A DNA stretch of 64,000 nucleotides from Streptomyces sp. DH37 (GTDB lineage: Bacteria; Actinomycetota; Actinomycetes; Streptomycetales; Streptomycetaceae): the NCBI RefSeq assembly GCF_029813835.1, contig NZ_JARVKV010000008.1:102386-166385 (forward strand), in the 5' to 3' direction. The position numbers were made by a program, and so were the translations under genes. Shown here in pieces: positions 35,768-44,595 of the stretch (its first letter is position 1; each line of letters starts with the position of its first letter). The notes beneath the pieces are model-generated. The model had not been told where the DNA came from. It worked only from the letters and a program-made list of their open reading frames with translations, and did not search any database.

Positions 35768-38700
35768 GGCGCCGGCGGCGGCACCGGCGGCACCGGAGAC
35801 GAAGGCGATGATGTCGTCCAGGGTGCGCAGTTCCGCGAGCTTCTCGGGGTCGGCGGAGGCGGAGCCGGGGAAGCGGTCGCGGAGCGAGCCCATGATCTCC
35901 ACGCGCTTGATGGAGTCGATGCCCAGGTCGGCCTCGACGTCCATCGAGGTCTCCAGCATGTCCACCGGATAGCCGGTCTTCTCGGCGACGCTCTCCAGCA
36001 GCGCCTTGCGGACGTCCTCCTCGGTGACAGCGGCCGGGGCGGCAGGGGCAGCAGGGGCGGCGGACGGAGCGGGCTCCGGCGCGGCGGGCGCGGTCTGCTG
36101 CGGAGCGGGGGCGGCCGGCTCCTCGTAGGTCGGCGCGGGGGCGGGAACGGGCGGCTCCTCGTAGGCCGGCGCGGGAGCGGGGGCGGGGGCGGGAACGGGC
36201 GGCTCCTCGTAGGCCGGAGCGGGAGCGGGCGCGTACGGGACGGCCGCCGGGGCCAGCGCCGGGGCGGGCATCGCGGCGGGAGCGGGGGCGTAGGCGTACG
36301 CGTCGGCCGGGCCCGGCGCGACGCCGCTCTCCAGCAGCACGAAGCTGCGCAGCACCTCGCTGGCCTGGGCGTGGCTCTGGCCTATCGCCACGCTCTGCTG
36401 GCTGATGGCGGTGATGCCGGTGAGGACGTTGTCGCTGGGCGAGCCGTCCAGCAGGTTGGTCAGCCGCTCGGCCACCCGGAGCTGGCTGCCCAGGTACTCG
36501 CGGTGCATGGACAGGTGCTCCCAGGCGACCGCGCCCGTGCCGGGCAGCCCGGCGGGCGCGGGCGCGCCGCCCTGCCCGGCGGGGGCCGCCGCCACCGGGA
36601 CGGCCTGCTGCTCCTGCGGTACGGCGGGCACCTGCGCGGCGGGCGCGGCGGCGGCCTCGACGCGGTAGCCGTTCCCCAGGGCGTCCTGGTAGGCCTGCTT
36701 GCGCTGCTCGGACACGTGGTTCACACCGTTCAACGGAATCGTCATCCCCTCTGCCGGGCGGGCCGGCTCGATGTCAGCGGTGTAGCGGTTGCATTCGGTC
36801 AACGGCGCGCCGAGCACGAGGAGCCGCGCGGCGAGCTGCTTGAGGGCGCGGTCGCCGTCCCCCTTGGGACCGGGGTCGGCGCTGAGGACCACGACGTCCT
36901 CCCGGTCGGCGAGCGTGCGGCGCACCAGGCCGGACAGCACGGACTTGGGACCGAACTCGACGAAGACCCGGAAGCCGTCCTCGTACATCTCGGTCACCCG
37001 CGGGGCGAAGTGCACGGGGGAGGTGAGCTGCCCGACCAGCACGTCGCGGTTGCCCGCGATGCGCCGGCCGTAGGAGGCGCCGGGGGTGTCGGCGTACACC
37101 GGGACCGCGGGCGGGCGCACCTTGACGGACTCCACGGCCTCCCGGAAGCCGGCCACCGCGTGGGCGACGTAACGGGTGTGGAAGGCGGCGGCGACCGGGA
37201 GTTCGCGGGCGGTCAGGCCCTCCGCGGCGCAGGCCGCGACGAAGGCGCGTACCGCCTCCGTGCCACCGCCCACGACCACCTGGTCGGGGGCGTTGACGTT
37301 GCACACCTCGATGTCCTTGTGGTCGGCGGCGATCCGCTCCACCTCCTCGGCGGTCGCGGAGACCGCGGCCATGGTGCCGGGGTCCTCGGCGCCCTCGGGC
37401 CGCAGGGCCATCGCACGGCCGCGGGCCCGGGCCAGGCGGTGGAGGTCCTGGTCGCCGATGCTGCCGGCCGCCCAGAGCGCGGTCAGCTCGCCGAAGCTGT
37501 GGCCGAGTACGCCGTCGGGGGCGAAGCCCAGCTCGGCCAGGTAGCGGTACTGGCCCGCGGAGAGCGCGCCGATGGCGGGCTGCGCGTAGTCGGTGCGGCG
37601 CAGCGCGGCGTCCTGCGCGGCGCGGGTGGCGTCGTCGAAGGCCGGCGGCGGGAAGACGGTGCGGCCCAGCGGCTCCGCCCCGGCGAACTCGGCCGCCGCC
37701 GCGTCGAAGGCGGCGCGCACCGGCGGTACGGCCATGGCGGTGCGCAGGCCCATGCGCAGGTACTGGCTGCCCTGCCCGGCGAAGAGCGCGGCCACCTTGG
37801 CCCGCGCGCCCTCCTCCGCGCCCTCCCCCGTGCCGCCGCCCAGGAGCGCGGTGCGCCGGTAGTAGGCGCCGCGCGGCAGGGCGAACTCCTCGGCGTCGGG
37901 CCGGGCACGCAGCTCGCGGGCGGCGGCGGCGCGCAGCTCGGCGGCCTCCTCCGCCCCCGAGGCGACGAGCGCCAGCCGGGCGTGGCCGGCCGGAACCGGC
38001 TCGGTCCCGTCGGCGGGGGCGGCGTCCGACTCCAGCAGGTCCAGGAGCGCCTGCGGTCCTTCGGCGTGCCAGACGTGGACGCGGGCGGCGGGAGCCAGGA
38101 CGGCGAGCCCCTCGCCGCCGGGATCGTGCTCCTCCAGCACGCAGTGGAAGTTGGTGCCGCCGAAGCCGAAGGAGGAGACGGCCGCGCGGCGGCGCTCGCG
38201 CGCCGGGTCGGCGATCCACGGCTGGGCGAGGGTGTTCACGTAGAACGGGGAGTTGGGGAAGTCGACCGCCTCCCGGGGCCGTTCGACGTTGATGGTCGGC
38301 GGGAGCACCTTCTGGTGCAGCGCCAGGGAGAGCTTGATGAGCCCGGCCGCGCCGGCCGCCGCCTTGGTGTGCCCGATCTGCGACTTGACGCTGCCCACCG
38401 CGGCGAACTGCCGCTCCCCGGTGGCCTCGGCGTACACCTCGCGGAGCGCGGAGAGCTCGGTGAGGTCGCCGACGTGGGTGCCGGTGCCGTGGCACTCGAC
38501 CAGGCCGACCTGCTCGGGGCCGAAACCCGCGTCCTCGTAGGCCCGGCGCAGCGCGGTGACCTGGCCCTCCTTGCGCGGCGCGTAGATGGACTTGAAGCGG
38601 CCGTCGCTGGAGGTGCCGATGCCGCGCAGCACGGCGTAGACGCGGTCGCCGTCGCGCTCGGCGTCGGCCAGGCGCTTGAGGGCCAGCATCCCCAGCCCCT

Positions 38701-39541
38701 CGCCGATGAGGGTGCCGTCGCTCTCCTCGTCGAACGGCCGGATGCGTCCGGAGCGGGAGAAGGCGGGGGTCTTGGAGAAGCACATGTACATCAGGATCGT
38801 GTTCTCGGCGTCGCAGCCGCCCGTGAGCATCAGGTCGGCGCGGCCCGACACCAGCTCGGAGACGGCCATCCGCACGGCGGCCAGGGAACTGGCGCAGGCC
38901 GCGTCCACGGTGCAGTTGGTGGCGCCGAGGTCGAAGCGGTTGGCGATGCGTCCGGCGACGACGTTGCCGAGCATCCCGGGGAAGGAGTTCTCCTCCCAGG
39001 GGGCGAACGCCTTGGTGAACTTGTCGGCGATCTCCTCGGCGTCCCGCTCGCTCAGGCCGCAGCTGCGCACGACCTCCTTCAGGACGGGCGTCTGGAGGCG
39101 GGTGGCCAGGGGCTGGGTGAGCGAGTTGGCGCCGGTGACACCGAGGATGCAGCCGGTGCGGGAGGGGTCGTACCACTGCGAGCCGGGGGCTCCGGCGTCC
39201 TTGAGGGTCTGCTTGGCCACCATCAGGCTGAGCAGCTGGAGGACGTCGGTGACCTCCAGGGTGTTCGGCGGCAGGCCGAACTCCAGCGGGGAGAACGGGA
39301 CGGTGGGGATGAAGCCGCCCCGCTTGGCGTAGGTCTTGTCCGGGACGGACGGGTCGGGGTCGTAGTAGTCGGAGATCTTCCAGTGGGTCTCGGGGACTTC
39401 CTCGATGCAGTCGTTGCCCTCGGCGATGTTCTGCCAGAACTCGTTCAGGTCGCCGGAGCGCGGGAAGAGGGCGCCCAGGCCGACGATGGCGACCGGGGTG
39501 TCGGAGAGCTTGCGGGCGGGAGGTTGCTGTGGCTGAACCAT
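35738..39541 (-). CDS. pfaA: PfaA-like synthase, zero-frame product: KS-MAT-ACP
   Basis: 1267 aa. KS (~14-470): Cys216 in VDAACASS, His351 in ECHGTGT, His391 in SQIGHTK. Malonyltransferase (~585-890): FAGQGSQYLRMG, Ser682 in LGHSFGELTALW, His788. A Pro/Ala-rich linker with repeated PAYEEPPVPAPAP (~1080-1170) leads to a single ACP with Ser1210 in LGIDSIKRVEI. Marine PUFA synthases have five to nine tandem ACPs, so a single one is unusual. Homologues continue into a KR in the same chain; here the frame stops seven codons after an internal ATG. ATG 39541 follows GGAGTCCCC. Confidence 0.92.
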   Translation of the reverse strand: MVQPQQPPARKLSDTPVAIVGLGALFPRSGDLNEFWQNIAEGNDCIEEVPETHWKISDYYDPDPSVPDKTYAKRGGFIPTVPFSPLEFGLPPNTLEVTDVLQLLSLMVAKQTLKDAGAPGSQWYDPSRTGCILGVTGANSLTQPLATRLQTPVLKEVVRSCGLSERDAEEIADKFTKAFAPWEENSFPGMLGNVVAGRIANRFDLGATNCTVDAACASSLAAVRMAVSELVSGRADLMLTGGCDAENTILMYMCFSKTPAFSRSGRIRPFDEESDGTLIGEGLGMLALKRLADAERDGDRVYAVLRGIGTSSDGRFKSIYAPRKEGQVTALRRAYEDAGFGPEQVGLVECHGTGTHVGDLTELSALREVYAEATGERQFAAVGSVKSQIGHTKAAAGAAGLIKLSLALHQKVLPPTINVERPREAVDFPNSPFYVNTLAQPWIADPARERRRAAVSSFGFGGTNFHCVLEEHDPGGEGLAVLAPAARVHVWHAEGPQALLDLLESDAAPADGTEPVPAGHARLALVASGAEEAAELRAAAARELRARPDAEEFALPRGAYYRRTALLGGGTGEGAEEGARAKVAALFAGQGSQYLRMGLRTAMAVPPVRAAFDAAAAEFAGAEPLGRTVFPPPAFDDATRAAQDAALRRTDYAQPAIGALSAGQYRYLAELGFAPDGVLGHSFGELTALWAAGSIGDQDLHRLARARGRAMALRPEGAEDPGTMAAVSATAEEVERIAADHKDIEVCNVNAPDQVVVGGGTEAVRAFVAACAAEGLTARELPVAAAFHTRYVAHAVAGFREAVESVKVRPPAVPVYADTPGASYGRRIAGNRDVLVGQLTSPVHFAPRVTEMYEDGFRVFVEFGPKSVLSGLVRRTLADREDVVVLSADPGPKGDGDRALKQLAARLLVLGAPLTECNRYTADIEPARPAEGMTIPLNGVNHVSEQRKQAYQDALGNGYRVEAAAAPAAQVPAVPQEQQAVPVAAAPAGQGGAPAPAGLPGTGAVAWEHLSMHREYLGSQLRVAERLTNLLDGSPSDNVLTGITAISQQSVAIGQSHAQASEVLRSFVLLESGVAPGPADAYAYAPAPAAMPAPALAPAAVPYAPAPAPAYEEPPVPAPAPAPAPAYEEPPVPAPAPTYEEPAAPAPQQTAPAAPEPAPSAAPAAPAAPAAVTEEDVRKALLESVAEKTGYPVDMLETSMDVEADLGIDSIKRVEIMGSLRDRFPGSASADPEKLAELRTLDDIIAFVSGAAGAAAGAEEVMAAPKA

Positions 39542-39596
39542 GGGGACTCCAGACCGGTGTCGGGGAGGACTCCTGTGGGAAGGGCCGGCGCCCTCG

Positions 39597-40490
39597 TCAC
39601 CCGGGGACGGGTGCCGTGGCGGGGACCGCCGCCGCCGCGATGCGCCGCAGGGCCTCCGGGTCGCGCAGCATCGAGTAGTGGTCCCCGGGGACGTGCCCGG
39701 TGCGGAGGTCGTCGCCGAGGCGGGACCAGCCGAGCGGATCGGGGGTGTCCAGGAGGCCGCGCCGGGGACGCAGCAGGGTGATCGGCAGGCTGACGGGGCG
39801 CGGGTCGTGGGCGGCGGCCAGCCGGTTGTTGCGGCGCAGGCCGTCGAGGTAGGTGTCGTAGACCTTGCGCAGCCCCGGGAGGGTGGTTCCGGGCCGCAGG
39901 ATGCCGCTGTCCAGCCCGGCGCGCAGGACGCGGTCCAGGGCCTCCTCCGGCCGGTCCTCGGCGACGTCCGGGAAGGCGGCGGGGAGGGCGTCCGGGTCGC
40001 CGTCGCGCTTGGCGGCCAGGTACATGCAGAACCAGGGCAGCGCCAGCCGATGGCCGATGGCGTCCTCGGGCTGCACGTAGCCGGGTACGGGCGCGATGCT
40101 GTCCAGCAGCACCAGCCGCAGCGGCCGTTCGGCCTCCTCCAGCAGACCGGCCAGCGCGTGTCCGACCACGCCGCCGAAGGACCAGCCCAGCAGGGTCCAG
40201 GGTCCCGAGAGCAGCCCGCGGGCGCGGAACTCGTCGGCGGCCCGGGCGGCGAGCCCGTCGATCGAGGTGGTGACGCGGCCGCTGTCCAGCGCCGCCCGGA
40301 AGTACTCCGGGACCTGCTCGAGGTCCATCACGTGCAGCCCGGCGCCCGGCGGGAGCGCGGCGGCGAGGCCGGCGTAGTGGGCGGCGGGCAGGGCGCCGGG
40401 GTGGATCACCAGGACCCGGGTGCCCCCCGGCGCTCCGGCGCCGTCCCCGAAGGCGCGGACGAGTTCGGGCCGGGGACGCTCAGGCCGCAT
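39597..40490 (-). CDS. Type I/II thioesterase (alpha/beta hydrolase)
   Basis: A 297-aa thioesterase-domain protein that probably releases the finished chain or clears stalled carriers. The nucleophile is in LLGWSFGGVVGHAL (GxSxG), the acid is in LVLLDSIAP, and His is in GDHYSMLRD. LVIHPGALPAAHYAGLAAAL is the oxyanion strand. The size matches a stand-alone copy of an NRPS/PKS terminal thioesterase. ATG 40490 overlaps the ACP gene by 11 bases; the PfaA-like gene begins 55 bases after its stop. Confidence 0.87.
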   Translation of the reverse strand: MRPERPRPELVRAFGDGAGAPGGTRVLVIHPGALPAAHYAGLAAALPPGAGLHVMDLEQVPEYFRAALDSGRVTTSIDGLAARAADEFRARGLLSGPWTLLGWSFGGVVGHALAGLLEEAERPLRLVLLDSIAPVPGYVQPEDAIGHRLALPWFCMYLAAKRDGDPDALPAAFPDVAEDRPEEALDRVLRAGLDSGILRPGTTLPGLRKVYDTYLDGLRRNNRLAAAHDPRPVSLPITLLRPRRGLLDTPDPLGWSRLGDDLRTGHVPGDHYSMLRDPEALRRIAAAAVPATAPVPG

Positions 40491-40779
40491 GTTCGGCCTG
40501 CTTCTCGGCTATGTACTGGGACAGCTGCGCGATGGTCGGGTGGTACCACAGTGCGGTGGTCTCCAGTTCGAACCCCAGCCAGTCCTCCAGCTCGCCGGAG
40601 AGGACCAGCGCCTCGGTGGAGTCCAGGTCGAACTCGTCGAAGTACTGCTCGGGGTCGACCTCCGAGGGGGCGACCCCCAGTTTGTAGGCGACCTTCTCCA
40701 GCAGCCACTCCTGGACGGCCTCGGCGGTGAGCGGCTGGGCGGTGGCCGACGCGGTCTTTCCGGTCGGGTTGTCGGACAT
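40480..40779 (-). CDS. Discrete acyl carrier protein
   Basis: 99 aa. VQEWLLEKVAYKLGVAPSEV and FDEFDLDSTEALVLSGELED give helices I and II, with the phosphopantetheine serine in DLDST; WYHPTIAQLSQYIAEKQ is helix IV. ATG 40779 follows AAGGAGAAACCCG. In-frame sequence upstream, up to GTG 40926, is open and ACP-like but lacks its own ribosome-binding site. A free ACP is an addition to the standard PUFA synthase set; it could deliver a starter or receive the product for tailoring by the flavoproteins (inference). Confidence 0.9.
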   Translation of the reverse strand: MSDNPTGKTASATAQPLTAEAVQEWLLEKVAYKLGVAPSEVDPEQYFDEFDLDSTEALVLSGELEDWLGFELETTALWYHPTIAQLSQYIAEKQAEHAA

Positions 40780-40926
40780 CGGGTTTCTCCTTAGGGGTGG
40801 CCTGGGAGGCCTGGACACGGCCGCGGGGTCGGCGGCCTGGATTCCGAGCATCTGGGTCAGTTCCGTCACCAGCCACGCGGCGGCCGGGCGCGCGGAGGCC
40901 CGGCGGTACGCGTGCGGCGTCGGCAC
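40780..40926 (-). other. In-frame ACP-helix-like stretch before the ACP gene
   Basis: Between the flavoprotein stop and the ACP start, the ACP frame is open and reads AAAWLVTELTQMLGIQAADP. This resembles helix I of the ACP itself (VQEWLLEKVAYKLGVAPSEV). It may be a remnant of a second carrier or an N-terminal extension from GTG 40926. Confidence 0.35.
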
Positions 40927-40931
40927 GGGGG

Positions 40932-42242
40932 TCAGGCGGCGGCTTCGCGGGAGCGGCGCAGGGCTTCGCGCACCGCCTCGGCCGCCGCGCCGCCGGAGTC
41001 GAAAGCGGACTCGTGCAGGCCGATGACGTCCGGCCCGAGCTTGCGCGAGTGGAAGTACGAGCCGGCGAACATGACGCGTCCGGCGGGGTCGTTGAGGGAG
41101 TAGATCTCGCTCTGGAGCCTGCGCGCCTCGATCGTGAAGACCGGGTGCCGGTAGGAGATCTCCTCGATGACGCGGTCCTCGCGGATGTCCACCCCGGAGT
41201 CCAGGGTGAGGAAGTAGTCCCTGGTGCCGTCCAGGCACTGGAGGTCGTTGAGGTAGTAGTTCACCCAGGAGACCTGCTCGCCGTCGACGTTCCTGCGCCC
41301 GTAGTTCCAGCTCCGCCAGGTCGTCCGGTCCTCCGGCATCACCGACTCGTCGGTGTGCAGGGTGGCGCGGGTGGGGTGGTAGGCGAACGCCTCCAGGATC
41401 CGCTGCCGCGGGGTGGGGTTCTCCAGCATCGCCAGGGAGTCGTCCGCGTGCGTGGCCAGGACCGCGTAGTCGAAGCGCTCGGGGCCTGCGGCGGTCCGCA
41501 CCACGACGCCGTCCTCCTCCTGCCGCACGCCCAGCACCGGGGTGGCCGGCCGTATCCGGGAGCGGGCCGCGCGCAGCCGGGCGGCGGCGGCGCGGACGTA
41601 GGAGACGCTGCCGCCGGTCACCGTCCGCCAGGGGGCGGTGCGCCCGCCCAGTCCCTCGGCGCCGTGCGCGAAGAAGAAGGCGATCACCGTGGAGGCGGGC
41701 ATCTCCCAGATGCGGTCGGCGGGCACCGACCAGGCGGCGGTGGAGATCAGCACGACGAAGCCGTACCGGAACTCGTCGGAGTACCCGTTCCGGTCGAGGT
41801 ACTCCCCCAGCGGGACGTCGGCCTGCTTGCGGATGAAGTGCTTCGGCGACTCGGCGAGGAAGCGCCTGGCCTCCTGCCACAGGAGGACGAACTCGGCCGG
41901 GTACCGCTCCCGCACCTCGTCCTCGGGGAGCTCGAAGTCGTCGGACACGTAGGCGCTCTTGACGTCCAGGTCGAAGAAGCAGAACTTGCCGGGGTGGCTC
42001 TGCGTCGGCACGCCCAGCTCGGCGAAGAAGCGGGTGATCTTCGGGTAGTGGGGCTCGTTGTAGACGATGAAGGCCGTGTCCAGGCCGAAGGTGCGGCCGG
42101 CGTCCTCCACCTCGACCGTGTGGGCGTGCCCGCCCAGCCGCGGTGCGGACTCGAACAGCGTGACCTGGGCGTCCTCACGCAGGTGATAGGCGGCCGATAT
42201 GCCCGCCGCCCCGCCTCCGACGACGGCCACCCGCGGCTTCAC
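40932..42242 (-). CDS. FAD-dependent oxidoreductase, COG2907/amine-oxidase-like
   Basis: 436 aa. RVAVVGGGAAGISAAYHL is the dinucleotide-binding fold, TLFESAPRLGGHAHTVEV binds the FAD ribose, and DTAFIVYNEPHYPKITRFF is the signature of the NAD/FAD-binding proteins often encoded beside cyclopropane-fatty-acid genes. The C-terminal FAGSYFHSRKLGPDVIGLHE closes the flavin site. It is probably a desaturase, isomerase or oxidase acting on a lipid chain. GTG 42242 has GAGGGGAGGGG directly upstream. It is the first large gene of the synthase operon. Confidence 0.82.
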   Translation of the reverse strand: MKPRVAVVGGGAAGISAAYHLREDAQVTLFESAPRLGGHAHTVEVEDAGRTFGLDTAFIVYNEPHYPKITRFFAELGVPTQSHPGKFCFFDLDVKSAYVSDDFELPEDEVRERYPAEFVLLWQEARRFLAESPKHFIRKQADVPLGEYLDRNGYSDEFRYGFVVLISTAAWSVPADRIWEMPASTVIAFFFAHGAEGLGGRTAPWRTVTGGSVSYVRAAAARLRAARSRIRPATPVLGVRQEEDGVVVRTAAGPERFDYAVLATHADDSLAMLENPTPRQRILEAFAYHPTRATLHTDESVMPEDRTTWRSWNYGRRNVDGEQVSWVNYYLNDLQCLDGTRDYFLTLDSGVDIREDRVIEEISYRHPVFTIEARRLQSEIYSLNDPAGRVMFAGSYFHSRKLGPDVIGLHESAFDSGGAAAEAVREALRRSREAAA

Positions 42243-42301
42243 CGGCCCCTCCCCTCGGTGATCAGGACCTCCTGCGCGGAATTCCGGGTTTTGAAGCGCA
42301 T
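42239..42301 (-). CDS. Possible 20-aa leader ORF of the synthase operon
   Basis: ATG 42301 opens M-R-F-K-T-R-N-S-A-Q-E-V-L-I-T-E-G-R-G-R, whose TGA overlaps the flavoprotein GTG (GTGA). The 4-base overlap suggests coupled translation of the operon's first gene. The ribosome-binding site (GGGAG, 13 bases away) is poor, so chance is possible. Confidence 0.3.
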   Translation of the reverse strand: MRFKTRNSAQEVLITEGRGR

Positions 42302-43768
42302 GGCAGACACAGTGCTCCCTTGGATTGCGATCACTTCTCCGCGCGGCTGTGGAACAGCCGGGTATGTGCATTCGAGAGCCACCGGTCGGGCGAAGAATGC
42401 CGCCCTTTTCTGCGCAGCCCTGATACGGCCGCCTCTCCGGGCGGCCGTGACCCAGAAATCGCCCACGGCCTCGTCGGCCGAGCGGAGTGCGAAATGTCGA
42501 GCGTGCGGTCAGTGATACTGCGGTATCGAAAGCCTCAGAGAATTACCCGCAAGATGAACGTCTCCGTTCAGAACTCATGACGGACATGTGGGTTTCGGCG
42601 GGGGCGCGGACGGCACACGGCCGCCCCGGGCTGCCCGGAAGCCCCCTGCCGTCCCTGCCGGCGGACCCGGTCGCGGCGCGTCCGCGGAAACGCGCGACGA
42701 CGGCATGCCTCCCGCGCCGGGGCACCGGTTCCCGGAAGCCGGCCCCGGCGGACGTGGACAGTCCCGCCGTGGGGCGGTCAGGGAAGCGGAGCGGGCGTTC
42801 CGGCGGTCGACGCCGGACCGCCCGAGTCCGCGGCACCGGTCACCGGATCGGGGACTCGCATGCCGGCCGTCCTCTGGGGGAAGGAACGGACCCTGCGATC
42901 AACTGGCAATGACAGCAAGCGACTTGGAACACCTCGGTCGAACCTGAGGTCTGCGCCACAACCCGCCGGGCACCACCGGCGCACACGACCGGGCCATGAG
43001 CGGACCTCGCCGTCCGAGGCCTATAAAGCGGCGGGCGCCCTGTCCATGCGGCGGTGCGCCCGAACTCCGGAGCGGCCGCCTCGCGTCGCCCTGTGACGCG
43101 GGAGCCGCACCTGACTCCAGGCGCCGCCACCCCACTGCCCCCGCCCGCCCTGAGGGCGGCCGGCAGTGCGGCACGACGAACCGGCTCCCGCGACAGCGGG
43201 CGGAGGGACTTGCGACTCCGCCCTCCCGGGGCCTCCTGGGTCGGAAACGCCTGGAGAAACTGCTGATAACTCGGTGATCACCATGCGCCACCCCCGTGCG
43301 TTCAACAGCAAATCACCACCGGGGCCCCACCAAGCCCCGGAACCGGCCACGACTTTAGCAGGATGCCCGCGCCTCCCGCATTAACCACACACATCTTTCT
43401 CACACGCCCAGGTGAACTCGCCATCGCGCCCGCCTCTGTTTTGCGGGTACCCCCGGGGGCACCTCTCCCCACTTCGGGAACCGACAGGAACCGGGCGTTC
43501 CCGTCTATGCCGGGTTTCCCCTTCCGTCATCCTTCTGTTGAATCCAATACAATCTTCGACCGGTCTGGACTTCTGAAAGCCCCGCGGCCGCGCGTGAAAC
43601 TCCCCCGCGGCCGCGCCCGGCGGCATCCCGGATACCCCGGGGCACCTCGAGCACCTCGGCCCCGGCACGGTGGGCGGCCGCGGGAACTTCCGCGGGGACC
43701 TCCGCCGCGGGGCGCGCGAACGCCCCTCCCCGGCTACCGCGACACGGACGGTCCCGCCCCCTGCGGGT
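42302..43768. other. 1.5-kb region without a supported gene
   Basis: Upstream of the synthase operon. Frames on both strands are short, Arg/Pro-rich and unlike proteins I know. 43290-43570 is comparatively AT-rich, with a TACAAT box near 43550. An imperfect dyad ACCTC-N10-GAGGT lies at about 42930-42949. Promoter and regulatory DNA for the synthase operon must lie in the left part. Confidence 0.45.
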
Positions 43769-44038
43769 TCAGGGCGGTTCGAGGGTGAGGCCGGCGGGGA
43801 TGGCGTCGAAGGCTTCCCCGACGCGGCGGGCGAGGATCTCGGTGCCGCCGTGGCCGCGCCGCCCGTCACGGCCGTCGGGGGTGCGGCCGGTGCGCCGGGC
43901 GAAGTGGGCGGTGCAGGCGTCCCACAGCTCCCCCTCGGCGGCCATGGCGACGTCCTCCTTGGCGCCGTAGCAGCGGAAGAAGGTGCTGCGGCCAGGGCGC
44001 GGGGCCGGCAGCGGCGTGAGAGGCGGCCGGCGACGGCC
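43769..44038 (-). pseudogene. TetR-family remnant
   Basis: STFFRCYGAKEDVAMAAEGELWDA is the segment that follows the recognition helix in many TetR proteins (turn-FFR-KED). The preceding helix-turn-helix is absent, replaced by Pro/Arg-rich sequence, and only about 55 residues of an unrecognisable C-terminus follow. No plausible start exists. Probably a decayed regulator once controlled from the adjacent palindrome. Confidence 0.5.
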
Positions 44039-44048
44039 GCCCACCTTA

Positions 44049-44076
44049 GAACCTACCCTCACGTTAGGGTAGGTTC
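44049..44076. promoter_or_regulatory. Perfect 11-bp-arm palindrome, MerR-type operator
   Basis: GAACCTACCCT (44049-44059) and AGGGTAGGTTC (44066-44076) are exact complements around CACGTT, 45 bases before the GTG of the broken MerR gene. The core CTACCCT-N6-AGGGTAG has the spacing of MerR operators. Confidence 0.75.
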
Positions 44077-44120
44077 ATGGAGGGCAGGGGCCCCGGCACG
44101 CGAGGCGAGGCGGTGGAGCC

Positions 44121-44595
44121 GTGGACGAGCGGCTGACGCGGATCGGCGAGGTGGCCGGGCGTACGGGTCTGCCCCTGCGCACGATCCCGCCACCACGAGG
44201 ACGTCGCCGCGATGGCGCCCGGTGGACGTAGCATGGGCGGCTTCCGGCTCCACAGCGAGGCGGAGGTGCGCGGACTGGGCCCGGTGCACCGGATGCGGCC
44301 CCCGGGCCTGTACCTGGAGGACGTGAAGGCGCTGCCGGAGCCGCCGGCCCGACTGCCGGACGGCGGCGGGCCGATGCCCGAGACCGGCGAAAGCACTGAA
44401 AGCAGCAAAGGCAACAAAGAGGCACACGAGGAACTGGTGAAACGATTGCGCGGGTACTGGGTCGAGGCGGACGCACGGTGCGAGGACCTGCGCCGGGAGC
44501 CGGCGCGGGCCGAGGACTTCGCCCGGCTCCCGCACGGGCAGCTCGCCCGGATGCCGGACGCGGCGGAGGCGGCCGACACCGGGACGGCGCGGTGA
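44121..44595 (+). pseudogene. MerR-family regulator broken by a +1 frameshift
   Basis: GTG 44121 begins LTRIGEVAGRTGLPLRTI, a MerR helix-turn-helix. At about 44190 (ATCCCGCCACCAC) one extra C throws the frame. Removing it restores RHHEDVAAMAPGGRSMGGFR, then LHSEAEVRGLGPVHRMRPPG, the rest of a MerR domain, and a charged C-terminal helix to the TGA at 44593. The perfect palindrome upstream would be its operator. The release factor 3 GTG overlaps its stop (GTGA), so the frameshift may uncouple or reduce that gene's translation. Sequencing error is possible. Confidence 0.7.

Noticed and set aside
42930..42949. Gamma-butyrolactone-receptor (ARE-like) operator
   Set aside because: Only a short ACCTC/GAGGT dyad is present and the AT-rich ARE pattern is missing.
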